Of a stretch of 64,000 nt of DNA, positions 26,305 through 38,870 are shown piece after piece. Position numbers and translations under genes: made by a program. Source of the stretch: Nautilus pompilius (Eukaryota > Mollusca > Cephalopoda > Nautilida > Nautilidae); the NCBI GenBank assembly GCA_018389105.1, contig JACATO010000992.1, positions 62,001-126,000 of the forward strand. The letters run 5' to 3'. The notes beneath the pieces are model-generated. The model was not told where the DNA came from and did not search any database. It saw only the letters and a program-made list of their open reading frames with translations. Every line of letters starts with the position of its first letter. The first letter of the stretch is position 1.

Positions 26305-29300
26305 TTCAATAAAGAAAAAAATAAGTTTACGAGTAATAATTAACACAATCATTTTTTAAAATTTTTTTTATTTTTTAAAGGTTTATCAATTATATAAGTA
26401 ACTGATTAAGAACCTAGTTAGCATTCTGTTGGACATTTCCAAAATGTCAAACTGAAGATTAATTAATTACTGGAAAAGATCATTTTTAAAATCTTTTTCT
26501 TACCAGCCATACATAATTGAATCTGTAATTAATTGTGATAGAGAAAGTTCTGGTTAAATAACCCCATAAAATCAACAAAACGTGAATTTCGTGAAGCTGA
26601 AAACTGATACCAGATCAAGCTTCCTGATTTATGAATCAGCAATAAAAAGATCATCATCTACTTTATAAACTTAAAAAAGGTGAGTTGGTGTGAAATGTAT
26701 AAAATTTAAATAGCTGAAATTCCAAATTAACAATATACAGCTTTGCTGTATCCACAAGTTTCAGATCTCTGTGCCAATGTTCCTTCACTTGTTAATTAAA
26801 GAGATGCAAATAGCTTCCTTTTTTCAGCATTTTTTCCTGACTTACGCATATATAATGGGTTTTAAAATCTACCATTTCATTTTGAGAAATGTTTTTGTAC
26901 CTGTGCTACCTCCAAACCTGTTAGCAAATTATGACAAGCTGCCTCCAAATTATTGCTGGCTGCTCTTTCCAGTTGATAGTTAAAGGGGCATGTTTAGTTT
27001 ATCATCATGAACCATCTCAGTTACATATTTCAAAAAATAAAAACTAAGCCATTTTAGATAGATTTTGGATGTACCCAGCATGTAGACTAATTCTAAGGAG
27101 TTCCAAAATTATAAATCCATTGAACTGAAGCTCCTTAGCTGCTTTTCCAGTGTTATTAACACATACCAACAGCCCCTTCCCAACCACAAGAGTTAAAACA
27201 ACTCGCAGAGAGGGGGCAATGAAACAAAAATCTTACCCAGTTGTGAGTAACAGGAAAGGGGCCTGCCATTAATGCTAAACTAACAGGACATTAGAGGTGT
27301 TCTATAATAGAATTCTACAGGTTACAAGAAAAGATGGGAAAATAATTTTATAAAAGATTCTTTATCCTCTCTCCTGGCCAGCCACATTTTCCTGAAACCA
27401 AAGAATCACCTATCGTTCACTAAGTTCAGCCACTTAGCCCAAAGAAAACAATTAGAATTAAAAAAAATTCACATTTACTCTTATTTCATCAACAAACTGA
27501 CAACATGCACAAAAAGTTACATGATGACATAACTAATAAATTTAAAATTTGCTAAAACTGCCGAGAAATACTCCATTTATTTTATTATTTTTTTATTGTA
27601 GATGATATTCTAGGTTTTTCAGTTTTCTTTTACACCTAATAATAAAAAAAAAGGAAAAGTGATTTTGCAGTCAGCTGATTTATATCCACTTCCTTCTGTC
27701 AATCAACACACCCGATTGTTCAGTAAATTCAGCCAAGGTTAAAATTACAAAGACATCTCTACATTTGCTGTGGGGCCTGGCATAGGAAACTACAATCACC
27801 TTGCATGGTATGAAGTAAAAACTAACTTTTACTGTTTTACACATGCACAAACACACAGAGACACCTGTATATAAATTAGTAAGTATTGATGAAATGTTCT
27901 GATTACCTGGCCGAAATCTGAATCCATTTTTTTTTTTCCTGCACTTATGAGAGATTCCCCGCTCGCTGCCAAAGATTCTCCTTCTGGCGCTGATGGGAAT
28001 TTCTGCTGTCTGCAGACTGCGACAAGATGTCAACCAAGTCATCAGTGGCTGGGAATTGATACTGGACCAGCAGCATAATAGTGAGGATGTCTGCAGCTTG
28101 AAGCTCATAGGCATTGTAGCTGGAACCAGAGGTATAAAAACCTTCAGCTGTTCCTTTCATGGCAAGAAATCAGGTTTATGTCCTTACAAGATGTGTCATT
28201 CTGGGCGAAGAACAAAGCACCAAAGTTGGTACTTAATGCTGCAACCTTCGTGCCTTTAGATATCATACTACTGACTGCAGTACAGTCATCAAATACAAGA
28301 ATTGTCATTATCAGATAAATATTGATGACAATTCATATTATGAAAATATTGAGTTTTTACTGTGGTTAAAATATATTTTTTTAAAAATCAATGCCATTTT
28401 TTTTATTATAGGCTACTATCAATAAGCAAAAGGAAAAAAATTAATCTACATTACAGTTATAGTATTTTGGGTAAATTAGCATTATATACACAAGCAGCTA
28501 TAATTGTAGGCTTGCAAATGAACTTTTGATATTTCATATTTAATCAATTTATTAGTAAATATATTTAAACAGTATATTAACATATCACTGTCAAAACAAC
28601 ACATGCATGAAAAGAAAAATTACAATAAGTTATGTTGGAACTTTAATTGCAGTGATATTTCAATTTTGGTCGCCAGTATGTGCTTGTGCACATTGAAGAT
28701 TGCATGGAGATTAATTAGAACATCAGATTTCAGAAATTAAGAAAGCAGGTAGTTGAGTATAATTGCTTTGTCATTTTTCTCTGCTATTTTGGACTCTCAG
28801 GAAATAAGTTGAAACCATAAGTGCTTCACAGTAAGCTGGACATCAGTAGGAGGAAACAGCTTTCCTTAGTGCAGTTATTCAATGACATAACCAATACATA
28901 GAATAAATAAACAAATAGACTGACCACCTATGTCAGCTGCTCGAATTTTGATTGAATGTCAAAATGTCTCAAAGACCAAGGTTTTAAATGACAAAAACAT
29001 AGTGCCACATTTTGATCTTATTGTTTTATTCTTCCCAATTTTCAATCAGCAAATTATCCAGCACCTAAAATGTATTAACGTTAGAAATTCAGCCAGTATA
29101 AGGAGGCAACAACCTAACAAAACTTGACTTTTACAACACAACTTGATTTATTTTTTTTAATGTTTATAATTTGGCCCATGACTTTCTTTATATAAAAAAC
29201 AAATAAAAGTATAAATTTTCATTTTGTAGCCAATATTTACAAACCATTCAACATAACAGTAAATTTACCAAAGTGAAACTCACTATGAAAAACAAAACAA

Positions 29301-32300
29301 AATATTTAGCATAAAATTTTTACATTCTTCATTCTAGATAAGATATATACCTTGAATAAAGTGCCAGTAACTTCCCTTTAACCAGCAGAAGGGCATGGTT
29401 GTTGCTGCTCCCTAAAGCACCCTGTAGTTTCTTCAGCACCATCTCAAGAAGTTTCAGACATTTTTCATTGACAGTGTAATTAAGATACAGCTGTTCAATA
29501 GCCTAGAACAGGATGAGAAAAGCAAACAGTGTTCAAGCTAACTTACTATCAAGACTTGACTGAAAGAAGGTATTCATCATTAGCACCTAAAACCTCATTA
29601 TTCAATATTTCATAGACATGAATTTACACATACACAAAAAAAAAGAATTTTAAAAAAAGGGGCAGAAATAAGTAGTTTCTGAAATGTATAAACCAAACTT
29701 ACTTAGGTAAAGCTGTTAATTTGACTGAGCTTTGCAATAATTTAGCTGAAAGAGTGCAGTATCAAAAGTGGCAAGAAATGTGTTTGACTTCATAACCTGG
29801 ATTATATCATCACTATAAGAGCCTACAATGACAGGATATTCTCACTATCATTAAATATCTGCTGCTGACTGATTCAAATGAAAATTAAGATATTCTACAG
29901 ATTTTTAAAACCAAACAAAGCAAAGTGCTTTCCAATTTCAGGCTATGTTCGAGAAATAGCATATCCCACTTATGGAGAACATTTTAAAGAGACAGTGTGT
30001 ATAAAAGTATTCTGTTCTCTCTTTTAAGTAGAAACCATTACCTGAATTAGTGTATTATGCAATGTAATGGATATTTCTGGAAGAGAAGCAGATGTATGTG
30101 CCCTGCTATGAACAGTTTTGACACTTGGTAATAGAAGTTTGGGTTCTTTTCACTTTACTGCTCAATCAACAGGTTACAATTATCCAGACGACAGTTCGAT
30201 GAATTTAAAATTATTTTTTTGTGAATTAAGCTAAAAAAAATCTAACCATAAGAGATTTCATTATTTGCTGACTCATTAACTTTGTGCAGGTGTGTATTTA
30301 GCTCACCTCCATTAAAAATGACTGTTCCTCACTAACCAAGTAGTACCACGTTTTCATTATTTGAGAAAGAAATTTCCATCTGTGTGTTCTTTCTTCTGTC
30401 TTATTGGGCTTGACTCTACAGAAAAAAAATAAACAGAAATAGAATCGTTGTCAATTTGTCCCATAAGCTGTGATACCAAGTTAAAGAAAAAACAAAAAAA
30501 CTAAAGTATAGACTTGACTTGTTAGTTATTTTCACTATTTGGAGACTGCTTTCAGATTCATCAGCATAAGAGGATATGAGGAAGAGTAAAAAATCAGGTG
30601 AAGACAAAGAATATGAAGCACTATGCAGTATATCTGTAAATTTAATGATCAGTGTACAGCTGTTAGACCAATCAAGCTAAAATATAGCTTGTGTGAGAAT
30701 CAAATGACACAGACTGCAGCAGATTCAATAATTATTCTTAGTATTTACTGTCATGCTGCTGTTGAAGAGCACTTATCAATGAAACATATACAGCACAAGA
30801 AAACATGGGATTATTATTCTAGCCAACACACATATAATGTTAACCTTTACAAAAGTCATTTGAAATACTAAACTTTTCCAAAATTATGGCAAAGACTAGC
30901 TTCAGTGAAATATGTTGTACAGGTTTTTCCATAGATTGGAACCATAGGCATCACTAACTCTGCATATGTTTCATTCTTATTAGGTTTTAAATATGTAATA
31001 CTTTGTTTTCTTTACTTTAGATTAATTAACATTTTCCTATAAGAGGCAATGTTTTGATTTGGATATAAATGCAATCAAACCATTTTCAAAAATAAAGGTT
31101 AACAAACAAAAATTTCAGTAAAGGATTAATTTTCATTCTCACGAGTAATCGGAAAAGTACTGATAGCAGCAGCCAGCAAAATTGGGAAATTCAAGATACT
31201 TTCATTGGTACTGAAATATAGTCAGACTTTCTTCTAGAACTCACTGTTTTAAAACTGGTCCATAGAGAAGCTTCAGGATGCGGTGAAACACTGAAATCTT
31301 CCGCTGCAAAAACTCTTCTGTCTCTGTGCCATCTCCATTGACAGCAATAAACAAAAGGTTGTCCAGCTGGCAAACAGAGATATCAATCAAGGTATTACTA
31401 CAGGTAAAAGCCAAAAAGCAGAACAGTTTACCTAGACAGTACACATCTACAGTGATAAGACTGACAGAAGACAAAACAAAAAAAACTATACCTAACTGTT
31501 AAACAAACATACAAAAAAAGAGGTTTTTTCCTTTATGATTTCAGTTACTTGTACATAGCATTTAAAACATATCCCATAATTCTTTTACAGAAACTCAGCA
31601 CTAAGCCTAGATAATAAGTAAAGGCTTTATCTATAAAACTATTCTTAAAGTCAGTAAAGCTTTTTTTTGCTTTCTTTTGAGCAAGACTAGTCACATAGAT
31701 ATATAAACTTGTCCATGTTTGACAAAAAATACAAATTTTTTATTTTTTAATATTTAATCTTTCTACACTACCACTCAAAAGTTGGTTAAGCAACATATAC
31801 TAAGCAACTATTACAAAATTATTGAATAACTAGTCCATGTTGCTTTTCATTTAACTCGTATATACAACCAGAGGTAATATTTGATATGCCACTAATGCCA
31901 AAAAAAAAAAAATAACCAGTTTTCTTTACTAATAATTTTGAATACCTCAAATGTATGAAAACATCCAGCTATGTCATCCTTCACTTAAGTCGTGTATACC
32001 ACTAATCATCTCAGTTAAATGTCTTTGAGATTATAAAATAGTACATCCTGCATCTAAAGGGAATATCTTGCCCGCATGCATATTCTAAAAAGGGTCTAAC
32101 TAAAGATTTAACAAGAATCTAGAATGTCTGGAGTTTTCCATACAATCTACAAAGCTAAAGATCCTATTAGCTTTAAGACATGTCACTCTCAAACTGCTTC
32201 AGACTGTTTAAGGTTCTGTTGATCATAGCATTCATCTTTGGTATTTTAGCTGAGTGTAATTCACAAGACAGGTTTTATTTATTTATTTCACTTCATTCAA

Positions 32301-35300
32301 GGTCAAATAGTTATACTTGAAAACATTAAATTTCCATTTCTGAGAACAATCTACTAAATCAGATTGTAAGCTCTCTTAAATTCTTCACTTCTGTTTCAAT
32401 ACTGTTAGCCTTGTCATATAATTCATATCATTTCAAATTTGTTAATACTATTAGAGATTTTAGTATCACTATCATCTATTTACATGATGAGTAAAAGAAT
32501 AGGCAGAAGAAAACCCTGACATAGCCTGCTAGTGACATTTAGAACCTTAGATATCTAAAACAGCTCACTGAGCCCTGTTACATAAATCATCATTGATCCG
32601 TAACAAAAGATTACCACTGATACCAAAGTCTTTGTTTCTCTACCAGACAATCATGTGGAACCATCAGCAAATTAATTAGGTAAGATTTTCATACCAAAAA
32701 CCATGCTATTTTTGATTAAGCTGTTTTTATTCAAATAAACAAAATACTCCATAATGATACTTCCAACTGGTCTAAGTAAGATATTACATGTAAATGTGAA
32801 ATAAGTCTTCATGGATACCACTCTAAGAAAACAAATTAGTGACTGACTGTATGAGAAACCTGCTTTAAGACAGTGATGTTACCATTTTCAGACAGACCTG
32901 CTTTAAGACAGTGATGTTACCATTTTCAGACAGACCTGCTTTAAGACAGTGATGTTACCATTTTCAGACAGACCTGCTTTAAGACAGTGATGTTGCCATT
33001 TTCACAGACAATTTTTCTGTATGGGTTTTTCAGTACTTGCATCATGACCATAAAGGATGTGGCAATGGGAGCAAACATTTGGCCAGCCATGTAAGCATCA
33101 AACTCATTATCCTCAAATTCTCTCTCCTGTGGAAGACATTGTTCTGGTTATTAAAAAATAAATCTATAACCTTATGAGTTTGTATCTTTATTTACATGTT
33201 TAAATAGCCTTTCTCCTCTTAGTGACAAAAGTTGCTTCAAAATTCTACAATTTTTAAGTATACAGATCTAATATTACTGTTAAAAACTGGTGAAGCAATG
33301 CATTCTTGCACATCCTAATTTGGCAATCAAGATTTTATTGATCCCCCCCCAACTGTGTCAAGTGAATATCAGCTAAGGTTCCAAGGTAGTCACTCCATCT
33401 TCTTCAAACAACTTTATACAAAACTAGTAAAAGCATAAATTACTGCTTAAAGAGATAAGCAATAAACATTAACAGAAAGTTCTCTTTTTAAGTTAAAGAT
33501 GAAATGATGAAGCGCCTGCTGATTTATGTCATAAAACGTCAATAATACAATATGTTCAATCTTCTTATAGTAAAAATAGTGTATGTAGATTTTCTTGTTC
33601 TGTAAAACATCACCAAATATTACTTAGAACCTTTGCTTACATGTGCAATACTCGGCACTGCTTAAAACAGTTCTTCACAAAACAAGTTTTACTAAACTTT
33701 TCAATTGGATTCAATTGAGAACATCATCAAGGTACCACCATCATATTCCAGCAATTACGACAACATTGGAATCAGCAGTAAAGTGTCCTTATCCTTTGTA
33801 GCAATTATAAATTTCTTATATGAGAGTTCAGTCTCTTTTTAAACTGTCATAGGTTTGACACAAAACACCATTCCATCAAATTTTGCTGGGGCGACAATGC
33901 AAAGATGAAATTTAAGCATTTCCTTAGATACACAATTTCATATTAAATTAAACTGAGCTTGCTTGCATTTGAGACATGACCACTTCTATAAGTAAATATT
34001 CTATGTGTAGCTATGCATTTGAAAAAAAATAAGCACTAGGAGAAACTGGAGTTCTTTGGGAAACAGGGTACATTTGGACACCCTCTCTAGCAGTTTGTTT
34101 GTTTTCTTTTTGCACAAGAAATTGTCATCATCATCAACAGAAAGTCAAAATTTTCCAGAGGCATTCGTATTGTATTGAGGTGAACATATTACTGCTATGA
34201 AAATTAAAGCATAATTATACTTTTTGAGCACTTCAAGTAATTGTTCAAAGTTTATGATAAAATCTATCTATACTCTACCCCCAAATCATGCCATATAAAT
34301 GTCTCAGTGGGTAAGTCACACCTAGATAATGTGTATTTTAATTTGTGCATGTGACCTACTTCTGAATTTGCTTGCCTCCTGCTCTTGGGTGCAATGAGAC
34401 AGTGTCCCAATCCAAGGAGTAAAGAACTGACAATTTATTTCAATGTTTCAGTTATAGCAATGAGATGGTTTGCATCAGAATGTAAAACCCATGGTTGAAC
34501 ATCTGAAGAAACAACGAGAAACAGTTAGTAGAGGAGGTGATGAGGAGAAACTTGCTTTACAGCTCAAGGCAGATAATTTGGGTGACTGAAGATAGATTCG
34601 AACCAAAAATTTATAAGAATCCTGAACTATTAAAAGATCTGAAGAAGACAGACTTTGTTTTGGTCAAATTTGTTTCTGAAATGGCAATTTCTTGCAACGC
34701 TGGAGTGATCTGGCAAAAACTAAATAAAAAAGATACATGGTTGTCCCATTTTGTCACCTTAAAACATCCAAAATAAAGAATACATTGTTTGTTTTCCCAG
34801 GAAATAATGATGTTGACAATAACTTTAAGGACAATGATCTTAAACTTCCAAAATCAACATACTGGTCACAAAGTACATAAGGACAGTTCATTTTTGGTGT
34901 GAAAGTACAAATATGCCTACTTTGTCTACATTAATATTTTGTACTATTCAATATAGCCCCCTAGCAAAAGTGTTCTTGAAAAGGCTTCAGGTATAATTTT
35001 CAATACTGATAACTTTAGTGTTTCTTTGCTCACCTGGTAAATAACAACAATATGTCTCAATGCCCCCTTATCTAAAGTTCACTGGGACATATGTCAAGTT
35101 CAGAAAAGTAATTAAACAAAGATTTTGCAATGATATTATCTGTTGATTCTGCATAATATGTAATAAAGTAATTCAAATCATCATGTAATCTTTTGTCTGT
35201 ATCTTTTCTAATAAAGGAGTTTTTAGAAAACAATGGAAAGTAACCAAATGCATTCCGATCTCCTTATAGCCACATTGTTTTGCTCAAAATCTGTTTTGGG

Positions 35301-38300
35301 GACAATTATGTATCTTGTTTATCAAGTATGCATGTGCTGGCTCAAAGATACCTAAATGAAGTACAGAGATGGATCATCTGCCAAAAAAAAAAAAAAATTT
35401 AAATCTCTAGTCAAAATATTAGTCATCAGTTACACAGTGATAAGCAATGAAAATCCAAATATTGGAAAACCAATGATGTTGCCAATCTCCCTAAAGATGT
35501 GCAACACAATCTTTTTATTAATGCAAAAGACCTCAGATGCACATGGGTAATCCAGACAGAAGCAAGCAGAACTGTTATTAATTGGCTCCAAGCACATGCT
35601 TACTGTGCCTGACAATCATCCTTAAATGAATGCTACAAACATCAATTGTGTTTGGGCAATGGGTGCAACTCAATGACATGGAGGGGGGTTCACTGGACAT
35701 ACAAAAGCCAGTTCTTGCTGCAATGTACTAAATAGTCAGGTGCAAGAGCAATAGAACAAAAATCATTCGAATAGATGCTCTTAGTTAAAGATCTGTAATG
35801 TCATAGGGAATACTTCTCCAATGATTGCACATTGGATCTAGTTGTGGTGCCAGGCAGGTTGAATATAAAGTATTACCAAGAATACACTAGCAGCCACAGT
35901 TATCCCTCATCTAAGAGCACATCCTTGCCAGGCACTCACTTTTCATGGATAATAATTTCAGACCACACAGAGCAAAAGAGTTCAGCTCTTTTTAAAAGGC
36001 GTCGGACAAGAGCAGATTTTTTCATTGTTTTATAGATGGAGAAAACGTGCGAGACAACCTGAAATGCAGTGAGATAGAGGGAAATCTTGTGTTCATAAAG
36101 AATGAGTGCAAATTCTCCAAATTCAAAACAAGGAAAGAGTTTAAAACATAGTTTCATTTATCTCCACATTAAATGGTTCTCTTTATTAACATTTTTGTTT
36201 ACAGTACTAAAGAAAATAGTTTTGGTCATTTACTGAATTCTGCAATAAAAAAATCAAAACATCAGTAATAGTCTCTGATCAACACTGTGATGTTGCTGTT
36301 GTGCAATGTTCAGGAAAAATAAGTAAGATATCTTCTTCCATGTGTATATTACACTGGACAACAAAATGAAACTTTTTGTCTGCCACTGAGCAAAATGTGT
36401 GTGATCTTAGTTAAATTTTGGGTGCTGATTCCAAATCTAAAGTCAGAATTTGACTAGGACATCAGGTTTTTGAGATACGCATAAGGAGGAATTTCGTCAC
36501 TAATGCTATATTATGACTTATGTTATATGAACTATATAAAGCCTGAACAACAATATTTGGTATTCAAATGTTTAATGTGAAACATATTTGCCATAATCAG
36601 ACAACAGATGCATGAGAAAGACTGATAAAAGCAGTATGGAAGATATGGAACACATTTAACTTGCATAGTAGATACATTCCAAATGTTCAAAAATGTTTCA
36701 GACACTTGTTCTTGTGCTTATGTGAGGTATCAGTCTCCCTTTGGAGGAACCATTAGTAATCACCCATCATGTTTGGGATTGAATTTGCCCTGATAGTTAC
36801 TTTGCATCACCTTTACGTTTTGGTGGAACCTTTCACCATGCTCACCACTGACAACCCTTAGATTGGTTGGAAAAAAATCAAGATGCAAATGCAGAAAATG
36901 CATCTTTCGAGACATCCTGGCCCACATTCGCTGATACACCATTAGCATGTTTTCCACATACTCAGCATAGTGCTCAGCTCTATATTTGCCAAGAAAGTTC
37001 TGTACATCTAAAATAAATGCTTCCAATGCTTCAGACTCCAGTGGTTCAGTTTATTTTTTGAACCCATCATCACGCATGAGTTCTTGAATTTCAGGCCCCA
37101 CAAAAATTCCTTCTTTGAGTTTAGCTTTACTTTTGTCAGCATCAAACCTCTCAGGTACTTGAAGCCATCACCGTCTTTATCCATGACTTTGACAAAGTTT
37201 TTCATAAGGCCGAGTTTGATATGAAGTAGCTGAAGGTAGACATTCTAAGGGTTTACCAATAGCATATGTTGCACATTGTACCTGCCAACTATAGGTTCCT
37301 ATTGCATAGGCCAGTCTTTTCGAGTGTGATGGTTGGCATCATCATGACTGTTCCAAAAACACAAGAAACACGCGTGTTTTGTGTACCTTAACCCTGCAAT
37401 CTGAGAAAGAGAGAAATAACTTTGAGATCACCACAAATTTCCCATTTATCATCCGAATAACTCGTCAGATTCAAAAGGAGTTCCATCGACTCGTATGTCT
37501 CTTTCAAGCCAACTGCATGAGCTATAGGAACCGAAGATTTCTGGTCACCATGATGTAACAGCACAGCTTTAAGTCTTAGTTTGCTACAGTCTATGAATAA
37601 CTAAAAAAACGTGACATCTTAGAGCAAAACGTTTTTCAGATTTGAAATCAGCGTGCAAAATGCTACAAAGTGAGCATGACAGTGCTCAGGTGGCAAAATC
37701 ATTGTTGTCCGGTGTTATTTAGGTATAAGAATTTAAACAAATATATGCATTTAATACATTTTTTTTTTTCAACAATTACAGCAGGCACTACATTTCTAAC
37801 TTAGACTGAAAGTAATGCATTCGTGTGTGTCTCTTGGGTAAAGAATATCTAATTTACCTACCTAAATAATGCAAATGTGTTTTCCATCCAGAATTATCAG
37901 TTAGAAATCATTCTTTCTCCGGTTTGTTTTATATGGACAAATTCCACAGACCCATTTACCAACCAAAGCGGCAAACCTCTTCCAAATCTGCTCTCTACGT
38001 TTTCAGTACATTTCCCCCCCCACTGCGCTTGTTAATGCATATCGTAAACGAGGCCTAACCAACACCTATCAGATTTATGGCTGCTGCACTCACAAGAACC
38101 GCTGCTGTAAGTTTGGCAATGCAGCTACTACGCCCAAATCCTCCCTGACACCAGCTCCCAAGTTACCGCATCTGAGACTTACACATTAAGCCCACATTCC
38201 TCAGCGCTGTGCCGGCCTCCTCGCCATCCCCGACTCGCCAGGAGGAGTGAGAGGCCCACGAGAGGGTGGCCATTACCACCGCCCACCTGTTACCGGAGGA

Positions 38301-38440
38301 GGAATACCACCACCCCGCGCCATCCCCTTTACCTTGCGGTCGCCGGGACACCCTTCACGGCACGTGCAGGAGTAGAACTCGCCGTCTCCATCAACAAACA
38401 AAAGCTCGCTCGACTGATTAAAGAGCAAAAGTCCCTTCAT
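17852..38440 (-). CDS. HPS1: HPS1, Hermansky-Pudlak syndrome 1 protein homologue (BLOC-3 subunit), 17 exons
   Basis: HPS1 pairs with HPS4 in BLOC-3, a guanine-nucleotide exchange factor for Rab32/Rab38 that builds lysosome-related organelles such as pigment granules (family knowledge). Exons in gene order: 38440-38333, 33126-32974, 31366-31245, 30415-30307, 29502-29351, 28119-27907, 25156-25054, 24892-24783, 24473-24393, 23942-23880, 23218-23048, 20588-20491, 19538-19347, 18846-18708, 18459-18346, 18256-18174, 18029-17852. All are GT/AG and phases agree, giving 729 residues once one missing base in exon 6 is allowed for (human 700). Diagnostic matches: [94 protein letters not shown] and C-terminal [14 protein letters not shown]. 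Start chosen at MKGLLLF because the human protein starts MKC at the same place; an in-frame ATG six codons upstream (38458) is possible. Confidence 0.92.
21060..21790 (-). mobile_element. mariner-type transposase relic
   Basis: On the minus strand, in order from about 21780 to 21060 and across several stops: [16 protein letters not shown] (compare the mariner block ARWVPRLLTPEMKQ), then [17 protein letters not shown] (compare KKFRTQPSAGKVMLTVF), then [19 protein letters not shown] (compare SPDLSPCDFHLFGPLKK), then [14 protein letters not shown]. The order and spacing match a full-length mariner with substitution decay. It sits in the HPS1 intron between exons 23218-23048 and 20588-20491. No TIRs were identified. 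Confidence 0.65.
26256..26304. repeat. (TAA)n microsatellite
   Basis: Near-perfect ATA/TAA trinucleotide run of about 49 bp in the HPS1 intron between exons 28119-27907 and 25156-25054. The rest of that 2.7-kb intron is AT-rich with no recognisable gene. Confidence 0.95.
27907..28119 (-). CDS. HPS1: HPS1 coding exon 6, apparently frameshifted
   Basis: The acceptor at 28120-28121 and donor (CCAG|GTAATC) at 27906-27905 are both good. The first part reads [20 protein letters not shown] and then [10 protein letters not shown], matching the human block that ends ALILLVQDLYP. That frame stops at TAA (27945-27947). The frame that is open through the donor reads [20 protein letters not shown] and MDSDFGQ, and joins exon 7 in phase 0. 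The exon is 213 bp where the phases of its neighbours demand 214, so one base is missing between about 27948 and 28034. It could be an assembly error, a loss-of-function allele or a fixed change. Confidence 0.7.
31900..32600 (-). mobile_element. LINE reverse-transcriptase relic (3' part of ORF2)
   Basis: Minus-strand translation, broken by many stops, follows the order expected after the LINE catalytic loop: [15 protein letters not shown] near 32470 (compare SKISKFADDTKL), then LKANRIFSF near 32180 (compare KANRILGLI), then [10 protein letters not shown] near 32075 (compare LVRPHLEYCV). It lies in the HPS1 intron between exons 33126-32974 and 31366-31245. The clade is probably CR1/L2-like, but this is uncertain. 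Confidence 0.5.
32858..33009 (-). repeat. 38-bp tandem repeat (4 copies) spanning an HPS1 splice donor
   Basis: Plus-strand copies start at 32858, 32896, 32934 and 32972, each 38 bp. Three are identical or nearly so; the copy at 32972 is the exon-derived one and differs (gttgcc, and cacaga in place of cagaca). In gene orientation each unit ends TTAAAGCAG|GT. GTCTGT occurs both inside the exon before GAAAATGG and at the donor, a 6-bp microhomology that could have seeded slippage or unequal exchange. Confidence 0.97.
32974..33126 (-). CDS. HPS1: HPS1 coding exon 2, with a repeated splice donor
   Basis: 153 bp, phase 0 at both ends, encoding 51 residues from [16 protein letters not shown] through [16 protein letters not shown] to [10 protein letters not shown], equivalent to the human segment that ends ENGNFLYVLH just before the FGECLFIAINGD strand of the first longin domain. 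The last 32 bp of the exon together with the first 6 bases of the intron (GTCTGT) are the first copy of a 38-bp tandem repeat, so three more copies of AAAGCAG|GT follow in the intron. Only the first donor continues the HPS1 frame into exon 3 ([11 protein letters not shown]). Confidence 0.9.
35640..36010 (+). mobile_element. Tc1-like transposase relic
   Basis: At 35829-35885 the plus strand reads [18 protein letters not shown], and one frame change later (35941-35976) [12 protein letters not shown]. These match the Tc1-like blocks around VV.G.LNA.RY and FMDDNARPHRA, the latter carrying the second catalytic Asp. Frameshifts and stops break it. It lies in HPS1 intron 1. Confidence 0.6.
36340..37740 (-). 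mobile_element. Decayed transposon-associated ORF of the HGERFHQ type
   Basis: Minus-strand pieces: PLHIKLGL-like residues at about 37225, [18 protein letters not shown] (37205 downward), then [50 protein letters not shown] and [10 protein letters not shown] (37020-36765). I recall near-identical blocks in repetitive hypothetical proteins of insects, Hydra and spiders, where they occur in many copies with upstream text resembling the WPMQ and [14 protein letters not shown] fragments seen at 37300-37370. Frameshifts separate the pieces. The plus-strand sequence at 36354-36480 may be its non-coding flank. I do not know the formal superfamily. It lies in HPS1 intron 1. Confidence 0.6.
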
Positions 38441-38655
38441 CGTTCTCGGTTCTCTCACGGGTCACGAGGTGCAGCACCGGTTATCGCCCCCCCCCCCGCG
38501 GCGCGGCGCCGACCGGTGCTCAGGGGTCGCTTGCATAAACTTCCGCGTCGGACCTTACACGCGTATGGTGTCGATAACACTAATCCATCTATTTCTAATG
38601 AGATTTTATACTAAATCTGTCTATACTTTATTTGAGCTTTACATAAACTAATTTA

Positions 38656-38681
38656 ATTATTAATAATAATAATAATAATAC
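38656..38681. repeat. (AAT)n microsatellite
   Basis: TAATAATAATAA run of about 26 bp. With the TTA runs at 38841-38870 and 39265-39328 it forms complementary repeats within 0.7 kb. Confidence 0.9.
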
Positions 38682-38840
38682 TGAGAATGTTTAGCTTCCC
38701 TCGATGCTGCATTATTAGTGTGCATGCAGCTAGTTAGGCCGGGGGTGGGTGGGTGGAACAAGGGAGATAAAAACTGATGCGGAATGCAGAGGGTTAAAAA
38801 ATTAAGTAATTTCTTTTTTTTATTTTTTTCGTTGTAATTG

Positions 38841-38870
38841 TTTATTATTATTATTATTATTATTATTATA
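38841..38870. repeat. (TTA)n microsatellite
   Basis: About nine copies of TTA, opposite in sense to the AAT run at 38656. It produces a spurious poly-Ile frame on the minus strand. Confidence 0.9.

Noticed and set aside
27680..28114. 144-codon minus-strand ORF overlapping HPS1 exon 6
   Set aside because: It is a third reading frame of the exon; the conserved HPS1 text is in the other two frames.
32858..33009. Short direct-repeat array as a possible CRISPR
   Set aside because: The repeats abut with no spacers and derive from the adjacent HPS1 exon end.
34537..34776. 79-codon plus-strand ORF ([18 protein letters not shown])
   Set aside because: Resembles repeat-associated hypothetical proteins only vaguely; too little to call.
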